Shown here: positions 9,336 to 18,250 of the stretch, piece by piece
How the letters are laid out: every line of letters starts with the position of its first letter
How positions within the stretch are numbered: position 1 is the first letter of the stretch
Assembly: GCF_007859755.1 (NCBI RefSeq)
Contig: NZ_SJPF01000001.1
Coordinates: 587,003 to 651,002 of the forward strand
Origin: Blastopirellula retiformator
GTDB lineage: Bacteria; Planctomycetota; Planctomycetia; Pirellulales; Pirellulaceae
Direction: 5' to 3'
DNA: 64,000 nucleotides
Made by a program: the position numbers and the translations under genes
The notes under the pieces: model-generated
Told to the model about the DNA's origin: nothing
The model's input: the letters and a program-made list of their open reading frames with translations, nothing else
The model's database searches: none

Positions 9336-10028
9336 TTACGACTTGTACTCCGCTTGTTGCTCGCGGTATTCGTGCAGGGCGACCGCCACGGTACGCAGCA
9401 GCTCTTCGCGGCCCAGCGGTTTGGTGAGATATCCCGAGCAGCCTGCCTCCAGGGCGCCGTCGAGTCGGTGATTAGCGATTTGCAACTGCTGCCCCAATAT
9501 CGCCATCGACGGCAGTTTCAATACTTCCGGCGTCAACCGAATCAACACCAAGACGGTCGCCCACGAGATGGCCGCGGTCAGCGCCTTGATCAAGCCCGAA
9601 AAGCGATAGACCGGCCACCAAGAGATGCCCGCTTCGACCAGGTGGCCAAAGCCGCACGCAAAAATAAACGCCGCGAACAACCAGATGATTTTGGGGAACG
9701 GAATGTCGGGACGTTGCCGCAAGAAGCAGAGCAACACCACCGGAATCGTGAAGTAGGCGCCAAAGATGGCGATATCCGAAATCACATGCAGCCAGCCGGT
9801 CTCCAGCGTCCAGTTGCCGCAGTACCAGCGGGCCGGGTAGTCGCTGCCGTCGAAAAGCTTGGTGAAGAAGCGGGAGAAGGTATCGGCTTGGAACTCTCGG
9901 TTGGCGTCCGAGGACGGCTTCGCGCAGCAACTCGCCGGTTCCGGCTCCGCCGACCATGACGGTGCGCCCTGCGCCAAGCAAATCGCAAGAAAGAGCGTCC
10001 AAGCAAAGATGCGAACTAGCGAGTTCAT
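9336..10028 (-). CDS. ethylene-receptor-like sensor joined to receiver-domain tail (kinase missing)
   Basis: 230 residues in three parts: a signal peptide (1-27), a three-helix ethylene-receptor-like domain (about 80-172), and a short soluble end. The sensor contains ISDIAIFGAYFTIP and ACGFGHLVE. By comparison with plant ETR1 it retains equivalents of Asp25, Tyr32, Ile35, Pro36, Cys65 and His69 (here D85, Y92, I95, P96, C125, H129), the residues known for copper and ethylene binding. The end (ALEAGCSGYLTKPLGREELL) matches the last third of a response-regulator receiver domain, including its conserved Lys. The histidine kinase and the first two thirds of the receiver are absent. This looks like an in-frame internal deletion of a hybrid kinase gene, joined near position 9475. 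Start ATG 10028 begins the signal peptide. Confidence 0.8.
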   Translation of the reverse strand: MNSLVRIFAWTLFLAICLAQGAPSWSAEPEPASCCAKPSSDANREFQADTFSRFFTKLFDGSDYPARWYCGNWTLETGWLHVISDIAIFGAYFTIPVVLLCFLRQRPDIPFPKIIWLFAAFIFACGFGHLVEAGISWWPVYRFSGLIKALTAAISWATVLVLIRLTPEVLKLPSMAILGQQLQIANHRLDGALEAGCSGYLTKPLGREELLRTVAVALHEYREQQAEYKS

Positions 10029-10327
10029 AACACCGCGCGTAACAAGTAACGTAAGTCTCCAGGTTCCAGAAGGGTCTGGCAAGCAACCGTACATTGCAGT
10101 TTCACGTATTTAGCGGCAATTCACGGGAAAGCGCGGCGAAGATGCCATCGGCCGAAACGCCCGGTTCGCCGCAGGGAGCGACCCGCTGCCAACAAGCCGA
10201 ACAATCGGCACATTTGGCGTGCAGCTCCCCTGGTAGAGCCGATGTCGGCAAGTCTTCTACGCATGGTGTGGGGAAGGAGAATCCCCAGGTAAATTCCGAG
10301 GTTTTTGCATACCAGGTTTGCAACCTT
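10029..10327. other. intergenic region upstream of the sensor gene
   Basis: About 300 bp without a convincing gene. It contains a GC-rich imperfect hairpin around 10266-10290 (GGGGAAGGAGAATCCCC). The short word CTTCTACGCA occurs twice, at about 10253 and 10326. No promoter consensus stands out. Confidence 0.4.
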
Positions 10328-10828
10328 CTACGCAATAATCTCCCGCGACCAATAGATAAAATCGGTCGTCGCCGGCTGGCCGCCGAGCGATTTGACCAGC
10401 ATTGCCACCTGGCCGCGGTGGTACCACGAGTGGCCGAAGAGTTGCGTGACGACGTCTCCCATCTTGCTGCGGCAAGGTCCGGCGTCGCTGCTTTCGTATT
10501 CAAAGTACTCTTCCAGTTCGGCGTCCTCTTCCAGGCTGCCGAGATAGCCTTCCCACAGTTGGTGCGACGCCGCCAGTTCGCCGGCCAGCGTTTCTAGCGT
10601 CCAGTCGTCGGGGAAGAAGTTGGTATGCATCTCGAGCGCCCGGCCGAGTCGGACCATCCACTTGTGCCGCGAAACGGCCAGGTGCGCCAGGATCCGAATC
10701 GCCTTTTTGAACTCCGGCTCGTTCTGCTTATCGTCCGGGACTTCCGCCAGCGAGGCCAAGGTCTTGGTGTGGGCGTCTTGTTCGTAGGCAAGCCAACGAA
10801 TCGCTTGATCGATCAGGGTGCGCGGCAT
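10328..10828 (-). CDS. DinB-superfamily protein
   Basis: 166 residues with the DinB/YfiT four-helix pattern. The likely metal-binding histidines are H49 in helix 2 (ILAHLAVSRHKW) and H133 and H137 in the last conserved helix (LFGHSWYHRGQV). Such proteins bind a divalent metal, and some are thiol-dependent transferases, but most have no known reaction. It stands between two minus-strand genes and 33 bp after the PQQ-propeller gene in the direction of transcription, so co-transcription with it is possible. Confidence 0.8.
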   Translation of the reverse strand: MPRTLIDQAIRWLAYEQDAHTKTLASLAEVPDDKQNEPEFKKAIRILAHLAVSRHKWMVRLGRALEMHTNFFPDDWTLETLAGELAASHQLWEGYLGSLEEDAELEEYFEYESSDAGPCRSKMGDVVTQLFGHSWYHRGQVAMLVKSLGGQPATTDFIYWSREIIA

Positions 10829-10861
10829 TCGCGGTCAGCTCCAGGGTAAGAAGTCGGTTGG

Positions 10862-12145
10862 CTATTTTCCGCCAAGACAATACAGATGCGTGGTGGTTCG
10901 CCAGTAGATTCGCCCGTCGACGATCACCGGGCTGGCGAATCCGCCCCCTTGAAGTTTGCCGGACGAAACCTGCTCGAACTTGTCGCCCGCCTTCAAGACG
11001 AACATTTCCCCTTGCTCGTTGGGGATGTAAATCAGGTCGCCGGCCAGCGTGGGCGAAGCGCTAAAACCGCCCCCCAGGCGTTTCTTCCAATGCGACTTTC
11101 CGGTGGCCGAGTCATAACAGACGGCAACTCCGTCGTCCCCCACGGCGTACACATACTCGCCGTCGACCAGTAGCGACGGTACGTAGACCTTCTTGCGATC
11201 TTCCCAGATCACGTCGGAATATTCGAGTTCGCCGATGTCGTTGACGTCGATCGCCATCACAAAGTGATCGGGATAGCCGCCGCTGATGTAGACCGTGTCG
11301 CCGACCGCGGTCGGGGTGTTGGCGGTCGTTTCGGACAAGCCTGAGTAGGACCAGATCTGTTTGCCGGTTTGCGGGTCATAGCCGACCAGACGATCTTGCC
11401 CGCACAGGATCAGTTGGTCTTGGCCGCCAATCTTGCCGAGGGTCGGCGTGCCATAGCTGTTGCCGTCGGGACGAGACGTGCGCCAGACGATCTTGCCGCT
11501 GAGGCGATCGATCGCCGCGACAAAGCCGCTTCCTTTGCAGTCGGCCTGAATGATCAGCAGCGAATCGTAGATCAAGGGCGAACTACCGTAGCCATGCTGA
11601 CTGTGGAAGGGGCCCGCCTTGGTCTGCCAGACGATTTCGCCTTCCGGCGAAACGGCGGTCGCCCAGATGCCGTCGTCGACCATGAACGTGGTGAAAATGT
11701 TGGTTCCGTCGGTCGCCGGCGTCGCCGAGGCCTGGGTGTTTTTGGAGTGCATCGGCATGAATTTTCCTTCATGCACCGGCAACGACCAGAGCTGGTCGCC
11801 GGTCTGAGCGTCATAAGCGAGCAGCGACTGCGTATGGGCCGACTCGTCGGCCGTAGTTAAATAGAGCGTCTCCCCCAATAAGACAGGGGTGGAGTGTCCT
11901 TTTCCCGGAACTTCTGTGCCCCAGATTACCGTCTTGGCGCTGATCTCGGTCGGCGGAGTTGGTCCCACAGCGTGATTGTTATGCGTTTCTCCTCGCCACC
12001 AGGGCCAATCGGCGGCCGAAACCGAGATCGGCGGAGCGACGCTTGCCAGCGGGCCGCTGGTGCGGACTTCTTCGACCGGCGGCGGAGGCGAACATGCCCA
12101 AGTGACCGGCAGCACCAGGGCCAGAAAGAAAAAATAATGTCGCAT
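10862..12145 (-). CDS. PQQ-like beta-propeller lipoprotein
   Basis: 427 residues. The N-terminus is a lipoprotein signal (FFFLALVLPVTWAC) with the lipidated Cys at about residue 18, followed by a proline-rich linker. The rest is a repeated pattern of short strands with WS/W-type blades (DAQTGDQLWSLP, DRLSGKIVWRTS, DPQTGKQIWSYS, DSATGKSHWKKR), which is the BamB/quinoprotein-type PQQ-like propeller. Planctomycetes carry many of these. There is no sign of a bound PQQ cofactor. The role is unknown, perhaps scaffolding in the periplasm. Confidence 0.85.
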   Translation of the reverse strand: MRHYFFFLALVLPVTWACSPPPPVEEVRTSGPLASVAPPISVSAADWPWWRGETHNNHAVGPTPPTEISAKTVIWGTEVPGKGHSTPVLLGETLYLTTADESAHTQSLLAYDAQTGDQLWSLPVHEGKFMPMHSKNTQASATPATDGTNIFTTFMVDDGIWATAVSPEGEIVWQTKAGPFHSQHGYGSSPLIYDSLLIIQADCKGSGFVAAIDRLSGKIVWRTSRPDGNSYGTPTLGKIGGQDQLILCGQDRLVGYDPQTGKQIWSYSGLSETTANTPTAVGDTVYISGGYPDHFVMAIDVNDIGELEYSDVIWEDRKKVYVPSLLVDGEYVYAVGDDGVAVCYDSATGKSHWKKRLGGGFSASPTLAGDLIYIPNEQGEMFVLKAGDKFEQVSSGKLQGGGFASPVIVDGRIYWRTTTHLYCLGGK

Positions 12146-12298
12146 TTGGCGTTTCTCTCGGTCGGGGGAGGTTTGTCATCATCGTAACGCGAAAAGGAAT
12201 GTGAAGAAATCCGCGTGGCTTTGAACGCCCAACTCGGGCATAATGCGCAGGATAGAGCGTTTGTAAGCCTGCATTTCGTATGGAGAGGAGTTCCGCTG

Positions 12299-13987
12299 AT
12301 GTTCACGCTAACTCGCTGGTTCGCGCCGTTGGTCGTGCTGATGATCGCCGCGCCGCTATGGGCGCAAGCCAAAGGTCAAGCTGATCTCGACAAAGCGGTC
12401 GATCTAAAGTTGTCGGCGGAATCGGTGGATGACCTGGAAAAGGTGATCAGCCTCAGCGAATCCGCCTTGAAGCAAGGTTTGTCGCCAGACGACGAGTTAT
12501 TCGCCAAGCAACTGCTGACGTCGGTGTTGTATCAACGCGCTCAGACGATCGCCTCCGGCATCTTCGAACGCCAACCGCCGGTCGCCCAGTGGAAAGAACT
12601 TCGCGATCGCGCCTTGGCCGACGCCAACCGCGCGTTGAAGGTCGATCCGGCCTTGGGCGAAATGCAATTGCTGAAGTCGCGGCTCTTGCTGTTGCCCGAC
12701 GGCGACAAGGACGAAGCGAAAAAGGCGCTCGATGCGGCGATCGAAAATCTGAAAGAAGATGATCGACAGCTCTCCAAAGCGATCATGATGTCGGCCACCT
12801 TGGAAGACGATCCGAAGCTGCAGATCGAAAAGCTGACCCGCGCCATCAAGACCGATGCGGACAACGTCGACGCCCTCAAACTGCGCGGCGTGCTTTACAT
12901 GCAGCAGGAAGACTTCGAGAAAGCCTCGGCCGACTTGAAGCTGGTGATGGAAAAGAACCCGAACGACGTCGCCTCGCTGCAGGCCTACGCCGACACGCTG
13001 GCCGGGATGAAGAAGTTTGATGAAGCGATCGCCCTGCTCGACAAGACGGTCGCCGAACATCCCGGTTCGCCGGTCGGCTACTTGCTGCGAGCCCGGCTGA
13101 AGATTCTGGCCGAAGACGCCGAAGGAGCGATCGAAGACATCGACCAGGTGTTGGCCTTCATTCCTCGTTCGATTCCGGCCTTGATGATGCGGGCTCGCCT
13201 GTACGTCGAACTCGATCGTCCGGCCGATGCCGAGCAAGACCTTGATCGTATTCTGAGTATCGAAGCGAATCTGCCTGACGCGATCATTCTGCGAAGCGTC
13301 GTGCTGACGCAGCAGGGCAAGTTTGATCAGGCGATCAAAGACCTCGAATCGCTGCTGCAGCGCGATCCGAACAACGAGGCGATCTTGATTCAGATCGGCA
13401 TGGTCTACAATTCCGATGATCAGCCCCGCAAGGCGATTCAGGTTTTTGAAACGGTGCTGAAGAAGGCGCCCGATAGCTGGCAGGCGATCAGCGGCAAAGC
13501 CAACGCGCAACTTTCGATCGGCGCCCAAAAGGAAGCGATCGAAGGATACGAAGCGGCGCTGAAGCTGCAGCCGAACGACGATCACATCTTGAACAACCTG
13601 GCTTGGGTCTTGGCGACTTCGCCTGACGATTCGCTCCGCAATGGCGAGCGTTCGCTAGAGCTGGCGAAGAAGGCCTGCGAAGAGACCAACTACGAAGCGC
13701 CCCACATTCTAAGCACGCTGGCCGCCGCGCACGCCGAAACGGGCAACTTTGACGAAGCGAAGAAGTGGGCTCAGAAGGCGGTCGACCAAGGAACCGACGA
13801 AGACATCATCGGTCACCTGAAAGAAGAGTTGGCCAGCTACGAAGCGAAAAAGCCGTGGCGAGAAAAGCAAGAGACGCAAGAGAAGGAAGGCGTCGAAATC
13901 ATGCCGCCGGCCGCTGAGGAAAAGCCGGTGAAGACGATGGATGAAGACGCGATCGCTCCGGACGCCGACAAGCAGGCGGCCGAGTAA
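12299..13987 (+). CDS. secreted TPR-repeat protein
   Basis: 562 residues. ATG 12299 is preceded by a good ribosome-binding site (GGAGAGGAG) and starts a signal peptide (LTRWFAPLVVLMIAAPLWAQA). The body is a run of about ten TPR units, for example AIALLDKTVAEHPGSPVGY and AIKDLESLLQRDPNNEAI. The C-terminal 40 residues are charged and disordered. TPR arrays bind partner proteins; the partner is not identifiable. It is divergent from the propeller lipoprotein, and phhB follows 39 bp downstream. Confidence 0.85.
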   Translation: MFTLTRWFAPLVVLMIAAPLWAQAKGQADLDKAVDLKLSAESVDDLEKVISLSESALKQGLSPDDELFAKQLLTSVLYQRAQTIASGIFERQPPVAQWKELRDRALADANRALKVDPALGEMQLLKSRLLLLPDGDKDEAKKALDAAIENLKEDDRQLSKAIMMSATLEDDPKLQIEKLTRAIKTDADNVDALKLRGVLYMQQEDFEKASADLKLVMEKNPNDVASLQAYADTLAGMKKFDEAIALLDKTVAEHPGSPVGYLLRARLKILAEDAEGAIEDIDQVLAFIPRSIPALMMRARLYVELDRPADAEQDLDRILSIEANLPDAIILRSVVLTQQGKFDQAIKDLESLLQRDPNNEAILIQIGMVYNSDDQPRKAIQVFETVLKKAPDSWQAISGKANAQLSIGAQKEAIEGYEAALKLQPNDDHILNNLAWVLATSPDDSLRNGERSLELAKKACEETNYEAPHILSTLAAAHAETGNFDEAKKWAQKAVDQGTDEDIIGHLKEELASYEAKKPWREKQETQEKEGVEIMPPAAEEKPVKTMDEDAIAPDADKQAAE

Positions 13988-14026
13988 TCGCAGAACCCCA
14001 ACAGCAAGTGCCGGAAGGAGGCTGCT

Positions 14027-14386
14027 ATGGAAATCCTCGAATCGAACCAACTGGTTCAAAAGAAATGCAAACCGTGCGAAGGGGGAGTGGATCCCTGCAC
14101 GCTCAATGAAGCCAACGACCAACTGACCAAGCTCAACGGTTGGACCTTAACCAAAGATGGTCAGCGGATTCGCAAAGACTGGACGGTCAAAAACTTCATG
14201 GCCGGCATGAATTTCTTCAATCAAGTCGCCGAAGTGGCCGAAAGCGACGGGCATCATCCCGATCTGCATATCGAAGGATATCGCAACGTCTGGATCGAGA
14301 TCTGGACGCACGCCATTGGCGGTTTGAGCGAAAACGACTTCATTTTGGCGGCCAAAATCGACAAATTGCCGGTCGATTTGAAGTAA
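14027..14386 (+). CDS. phhB: 4a-hydroxytetrahydrobiopterin dehydratase (PCD/DCoH)
   Basis: 119 residues. The pterin-carbinolamine dehydratase signature is present as ESDGHHPDLHIEGYRNVWIE, with the paired histidines that act in catalysis, and TWTHAIGGLSENDF-like ends. The enzyme dehydrates 4a-hydroxytetrahydrobiopterin to recycle the pterin cofactor after aromatic amino acid hydroxylation. Some homologues function without a hydroxylase. The Shine-Dalgarno GGAAGGAGG is 5 nt before the ATG. An N-terminal CKPCEGG Cys pair, common in bacterial PCDs, is seen. No phenylalanine hydroxylase is in the window. Confidence 0.92.
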   Translation: MEILESNQLVQKKCKPCEGGVDPCTLNEANDQLTKLNGWTLTKDGQRIRKDWTVKNFMAGMNFFNQVAEVAESDGHHPDLHIEGYRNVWIEIWTHAIGGLSENDFILAAKIDKLPVDLK

Positions 14387-14430
14387 AAAAAACGCCCGAC
14401 CAACCGGGCGAAAATGACGTAAGCTTCTAG

Positions 14431-14466
14431 TGGCGGGCTCGGTAAACACCGGGCCCGCCATTTTTG
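14431..14466 (+). terminator. intrinsic terminator after phhB
   Basis: A long GC-rich stem (TGGCGGGC...GCCCGCCA with four more paired bases) encloses an AAAC loop and is followed by TTTTT. A smaller hairpin (CGCCCG/CGGGCG at 14392-14409), with T-rich sequence on the minus strand, lies just before it. Confidence 0.85.
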
Positions 14467-14548
14467 TCGTTCACCCATTGGTTAGCCGCGATAGCGGAGC
14501 TATCACGGCCAACCAATTGACACTCCGCTTCACGTCCGTAGGTGCAAC

Positions 14549-14935
14549 ATGGATCACGCAGGCTACAACCACGATCTGGTACCGTCATCGCCGGTCACTG
14601 GTCCGCTGACGAGTACTGCCCGCAGTGGCGAACTGTTGCCGCACGAGCGACAAACGCCCACGCCCAGCGGCGGTGGCCTGAAAGAGGCGTTTGACTTCAC
14701 GATCCGCACGCCGGCGCTGTTGCTGGTGTTGTGGTTGACGTTGGGCCCGCTCTCGCTGCCGCTGATCCTCGTCAGTCCCAAGTTGGGCGTGCTGAGCAAA
14801 GTGCTGATCACGACCGCGACCCTCTTCTTCACCATCGTGTTGCCGATCGCGCTGACGATCTATTTTTCGCACTTTGCGGTCTTGCCGGCGCTGGACGCAA
14901 TTCGCGACGCCAACGTGCGGGGAGGCGCAGTCTAG
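14549..14935 (+). CDS. small two-helix membrane protein of unknown function
   Basis: 128 residues, no family recognised. A polar Pro/Thr/Ser-rich N-terminus (1-45) precedes two hydrophobic helices, around residues 51-75 (TPALLLVLWLTLGPLSLPLIL) and 83-112 (VLITTATLFFTIVLPIALTIYF). The C-terminus is short and polar. The ribosome-binding site is weak. Base and codon use match the neighbours. Confidence 0.6.
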   Translation: MDHAGYNHDLVPSSPVTGPLTSTARSGELLPHERQTPTPSGGGLKEAFDFTIRTPALLLVLWLTLGPLSLPLILVSPKLGVLSKVLITTATLFFTIVLPIALTIYFSHFAVLPALDAIRDANVRGGAV

Positions 14936-15146
14936 CGGTCGCCGTTTCGCGGTTTGTGAAACAGCTTACGCGCCGTTTGTGCAGTGGGAGTTGTCATCCC
15001 GCTACGGCTCTTTAGATTTCTCTTTTATGGGCGAAAACTAGAGAAGAGATGACGTCCTAAATAATGCGCACATTTGAGAGCCAGCCCTGGCTCTGGTATG
15101 GATTTGATTAGCAAACATCAACCACCACCAGGACCAATGACTGACC

Positions 15147-15244
15147 ATGACGAATTTACCAGAAGATCGAACCAGCGAAGAGATCCGGGATGCGATTAAG
15201 ATTGGCGGCGAGGCGGTGCGGGGGCATCTTGATGAACTGTTCGG
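15147..15244 (+). pseudogene. remnant of the 5' end of an IS256-type transposase gene
   Basis: The first 33 codons from ATG 15147 read MTNLPEDRTSEEIRDAIKIG and then GEAVRGHLDEL. From memory of the family, this resembles the N-terminus of IS256/mutator-type transposases common in planctomycetes (the segment before the VEETLN...EAD part). The similarity stops at about 15240. The frame then continues by chance into the next gene, so a naive ORF call fuses the two. No catalytic DDE region remains. Confidence 0.55.
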
Positions 15245-15464
15245 GAGAATGACGTCGTCGTTTCTTGTTCATCGAAAATCCTTTGCCGAATTGACTTTGG
15301 ACTTTCATAACATCTGGATCAGAATTTGGGGAGCATTCCAAACGGTCAGGGGGCTGGTGGGATGCACCATCATCCAATGTTCATCCGAATTTCCTATTTT
15401 CTTGTTGCGGCTCCACTATAGTTATTGTTTGTTTCTGCACCGAGTCCCAATTGCTTGCTTCCCT

Positions 15465-16856
15465 ATGCAGTTTCCAAGAAGAATTTTATTGTTTTGGAGC
15501 GTTTTTAGTTGCTTGAGCAGTCTTCCCTTGAAGGCGGAAGATTGGATCTGCACAGTGAGATCGGCGACGCCAGGCCCCACGGTTGCGATCGTGGGATTGG
15601 AGGGTAAGCACGGCGACGCGGGAGCCACCGCAGTGTCCCAGTTGCAGTGGTTGAAGCCTGAGTGTGGGAGCATCCATTTTGTGATTTCTCGCCCCTCGTT
15701 TTCTTCGGCCAACCCAGAATTCAGTCGTTTTCGTTCTGCTTGGCGGACGTTGTCGGCGAGATCAGATCTTGCACAGTGGCTGAAGACGCAACAAGTCGAT
15801 TGCACGTTGGTGCTACGCGAGTCCTACGACGTAGCAGTGGAAGGAACCGTTGCCGAAGGAGGACTTGTGATTGGGCGAGATCCGGTGTGTTCTTCGATCG
15901 TCGAAGCGCTGGCAGGTCAGGCGTGCGGGCTTGGGGAGCGTTGGAAGCATCGGCAAGAGAATACCGTGTCCGGGAGAATCGTCGTTGTAACCAGTGCCAA
16001 GGACCCGCGTCAGTTGCAGCGTCCGTCAATCCGCCAACGCGAGCACCGTGTTGCTGCGGTAGCGATGTTGAAACAGCAAGGTATGTTGGCTGACAGCTTC
16101 AATGCGGCGACAGTGTTTCCCGAAGAAAGTGGACAGGACTGTATTCGAGTCGCCGTCTACGACGATAAGGGGGCGATCAGTTCCAGTGGTCATGGCCCGG
16201 CTTGGCTGCAAGCTCAGCTTGTGGCTGACACAAAGCTAATGGCGCAGCTTGTCTCTCGGGAAGATATTTTGCAGGGGGCTCTGAACCATGCCGATGTGTT
16301 GGTGGTTGGAGGGGGACATTCCAATTCGCAAGCCAAGCATCTGGGAGAATCTGGCAGGGCTGCAGTGCAAGACTTTGTTCGTGCTGGGGGGGGCTACGTC
16401 GGTATTTGTGCAGGGGCATTTCTTGCGACTCAGCCCAAAGACAAGTATCCCTACCTTGGATTGATGAAGGTGAAGTCCAACGGAAACTCGGGGTCATTTG
16501 TAACGCCGCTACAGTGGAGCCGTTGCCCACTGGTCGAATCGGATACCAAAGAAGACGCAAAGTACTCGGGGGGGCCGAAGTTAACCTTGCTGGACCCGAC
16601 CAGCGTCACGGTGTGGGCAAGCTTTGATGCCGCGACCAAGACCGACCCGAAGGGAAAAGCCTTTCGCTTGTCCGGTACGCCGGCGGTGGTCGCGTCAAAT
16701 TACGGCCAAGGAAGGCTAGTTTGCTTTAGTCCACATTGCGAACGCCGGCCAACCGACGGATCCGTGTTCCAAAAAGCGGTTCGTTGGGTGGCAGCTGCAG
16801 CGCCCTCAGAGGCGAACGATTCATCCTTGTCGGCAACGAACTTGCCACTAAAATGA
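15465..16856 (+). CDS. secreted BPL_N-domain (glutamine amidotransferase-like) protein
   Basis: 463 residues from ATG 15465, which starts a clear signal peptide (RRILLFWSVFSCLSSLPLKAE). The C-terminal half carries a class I amidotransferase-like fold of the BPL_N type (biotin-protein-ligase N-terminal domain): ADVLVVGGGHSNSQA, then GGGYVGICAGAFLA with the nucleophile-elbow Cys, and a later FSPHCERRP His. The N-terminal half (about 30-200) contains VAIVGLEGKHGDAGA and may be a degenerate zinc-carboxypeptidase/AstE-like domain, but that is weak. The open frame extends upstream to 15147 only because it runs through an IS256 remnant. Base composition is more AT-rich than in flanking genes, suggesting transfer. 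The reaction is unknown. Confidence 0.7.
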   Translation: MQFPRRILLFWSVFSCLSSLPLKAEDWICTVRSATPGPTVAIVGLEGKHGDAGATAVSQLQWLKPECGSIHFVISRPSFSSANPEFSRFRSAWRTLSARSDLAQWLKTQQVDCTLVLRESYDVAVEGTVAEGGLVIGRDPVCSSIVEALAGQACGLGERWKHRQENTVSGRIVVVTSAKDPRQLQRPSIRQREHRVAAVAMLKQQGMLADSFNAATVFPEESGQDCIRVAVYDDKGAISSSGHGPAWLQAQLVADTKLMAQLVSREDILQGALNHADVLVVGGGHSNSQAKHLGESGRAAVQDFVRAGGGYVGICAGAFLATQPKDKYPYLGLMKVKSNGNSGSFVTPLQWSRCPLVESDTKEDAKYSGGPKLTLLDPTSVTVWASFDAATKTDPKGKAFRLSGTPAVVASNYGQGRLVCFSPHCERRPTDGSVFQKAVRWVAAAAPSEANDSSLSATNLPLK

Positions 16857-16976
16857 GTTCTCGAGTAAGAGCCTTCTGGCTCGCCTGGCTGGACAGCGGC
16901 TTAGTGTTCCGCATGGAAGATACCTAACGCTTGCCTCCCTGTTCTTCCCCCGAAGATCGTGATGAAGAAGCCGAGG

Positions 16977-17366
16977 TCAGGCTGAGTACTTTGCAACGCC
17001 CACGAAACGCAATTGAATCGCCCCGTCCGATTGAGTAACGGTGGGAGACTGGTGATTGAAGTTGTAGAGAAGCACAGCGGCATTCACAGGAAACGTCAGC
17101 GACTCCCCCAGCATACGTTGAAACTGCTCGATTAGCTGCGAATTATACGAAAAGCCAGACAACACTTCGGCTACAGAGTCGCTCGGGCCATCTATTGTGT
17201 CAGCTTCTCGGAAGTCTTCGTCCCAGTAGGGTAGGTCGAATTCCCGCATGAACAGAGATGGGATCACCTCGCCATCTTCATCATAGGTCAACGCAACGTA
17301 GTCGCTTAGAGCATCTGCATCAGGTGCGACGCCTAACCACAGTGAAACAAATCCGTCTTCTCGCAT
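16977..17366 (-). CDS. Imm22-family immunity-like protein
   Basis: 129 residues resembling the Imm22 family. It starts [14 protein letters not shown], then [20 protein letters not shown] and a [12 protein letters not shown] motif. Imm22 proteins are cytoplasmic antidotes encoded next to polymorphic toxins and act by binding the toxin's nuclease or other effector domain. No toxin gene is found within the window. The gene follows directly after a truncated IS3 orfA, so its upstream neighbour may have been lost. Base composition is lower in GC than the surrounding core genes. Confidence 0.72.
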   Translation of the reverse strand: MREDGFVSLWLGVAPDADALSDYVALTYDEDGEVIPSLFMREFDLPYWDEDFREADTIDGPSDSVAEVLSGFSYNSQLIEQFQRMLGESLTFPVNAAVLLYNFNHQSPTVTQSDGAIQLRFVGVAKYSA

Positions 17367-17369
17367 TTC

Positions 17370-17521
17370 AAGCTCCTACGGTCGCAGGCCGCGTACGACA
17401 GCCCTTGTTCGATGATCTTCTTGACGGCGGCCAGTTTGAATTCTCGGCTGAATGTGCGACGCTTGGGCATGGATCGAATCTCCTGTCAGGCAAGTCTGAC
17501 ATCTCTCGATCCACTGTCAAC
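17370..17521 (-). mobile_element. IS3-family remnant: left end and first codons of OrfA
   Basis: Starting at ATG 17470 the minus strand reads MPKRRTFSREFKLAAVKKI and then IEQGLSYAA, a typical IS3 OrfA helix-turn-helix start. Reading then leaves the family and runs into the Imm22 gene. Upstream, 17489-17521 reads as an IS end (TTGACAGTGGATCGAGAGAT on the minus strand). No OrfB is present, so this is a truncated 5' fragment. Confidence 0.75.
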
Positions 17522-17756
17522 TTTTCGTGGGCAATTCCAGTCGACGCATGACGGAGAATTTCAAACCCCAAAGAACAGTCGGCTATGTAGCGTCCGAGTT
17601 GAAGATTGGGTGGACGCTCGCACGATTGAATGTCACCGCATCCGTAGGTGAAAACGGACGTCGGCCTGCGATGGTGGCTAGGCGAAGCCGGAATCATAAC
17701 GAATGCGCAAGTGGCGTCCGAACAGTATTGACGACGCCTCGAATTCTTCGTCGCTA
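17522..17756. other. intergenic gap inside the accessory island
   Basis: About 235 bp between the IS3 remnant and the next gene. Short frames exist on both strands but none has a recognisable protein or ribosome-binding site. Nothing further is seen. Confidence 0.4.
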
Positions 17757-18197
17757 CTAGATTTGGACGGGAGTTGTAAACTTATTTTCACCGCCGTCTG
17801 ATGTTTGCTCAAAGCATATCGCGACTAGTCGCGGCGATTTTCGATAAATCGCAAGTCGGTAGATTCCGGGACTTAAGTCCAGAAACATGCCTCCCCTCAA
17901 TGCTTCTGGTTCTAACCCCTCTCCGGTGACCTCCTCGCCTGCGCCGATAAACAGTCGTCCGCTCGGACAATTGAGATTGATAGAAATGTCCGTCTCCACC
18001 AACGACTCACACACTTCCAGACAGTATTTTCCGTCTTCGCCAAGTCCAATAAAAGCGATGTTGCCGTTATTGACTTCCAGCAACTCTTCATCTGGCACAG
18101 TCCACCAATCGCTATCGTCATCAAGTCGATGCCGCAAGGATTCGAGGTCAAAAATGCATAACGTCGAAGTGTCGGTAACAAAGTCAGCGGATTGCAT
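17757..18197 (-). CDS. unknown protein, possibly DUF6386/immunity-like
   Basis: 146 residues, acidic, with no signal peptide or membrane segment. Landmarks are DTSTLCIFDLESLRHRLDDD, DWWTVPDEELLEVNNGN and a LSPGIYRLAIYRK end. The pattern recalls the DUF6386 family, whose members are sometimes found near immunity genes; this match is from memory and tentative. It shares strand, low GC and island position with the Imm22-like gene. It could therefore be another orphan immunity gene. Confidence 0.5.
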   Translation of the reverse strand: MQSADFVTDTSTLCIFDLESLRHRLDDDSDWWTVPDEELLEVNNGNIAFIGLGEDGKYCLEVCESLVETDISINLNCPSGRLFIGAGEEVTGEGLEPEALRGGMFLDLSPGIYRLAIYRKSPRLVAICFEQTSDGGENKFTTPVQI

Positions 18198-18250
18198 GAT
18201 CGAAGACTACCTTGGAAGTATGAGTACTTCATTTATCAATTGACCTGGCT

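Noticed and set aside
12221..12244. TTGAAC and CATAAT as a promoter of the TPR gene
   Set aside because: Spacing is only 12 bp, too short for a sigma-70 promoter.
17412..17651. Short plus-strand ORFs across the IS3 remnant
   Set aside because: They are antisense to the recognisable OrfA start and have no matches I recognise.
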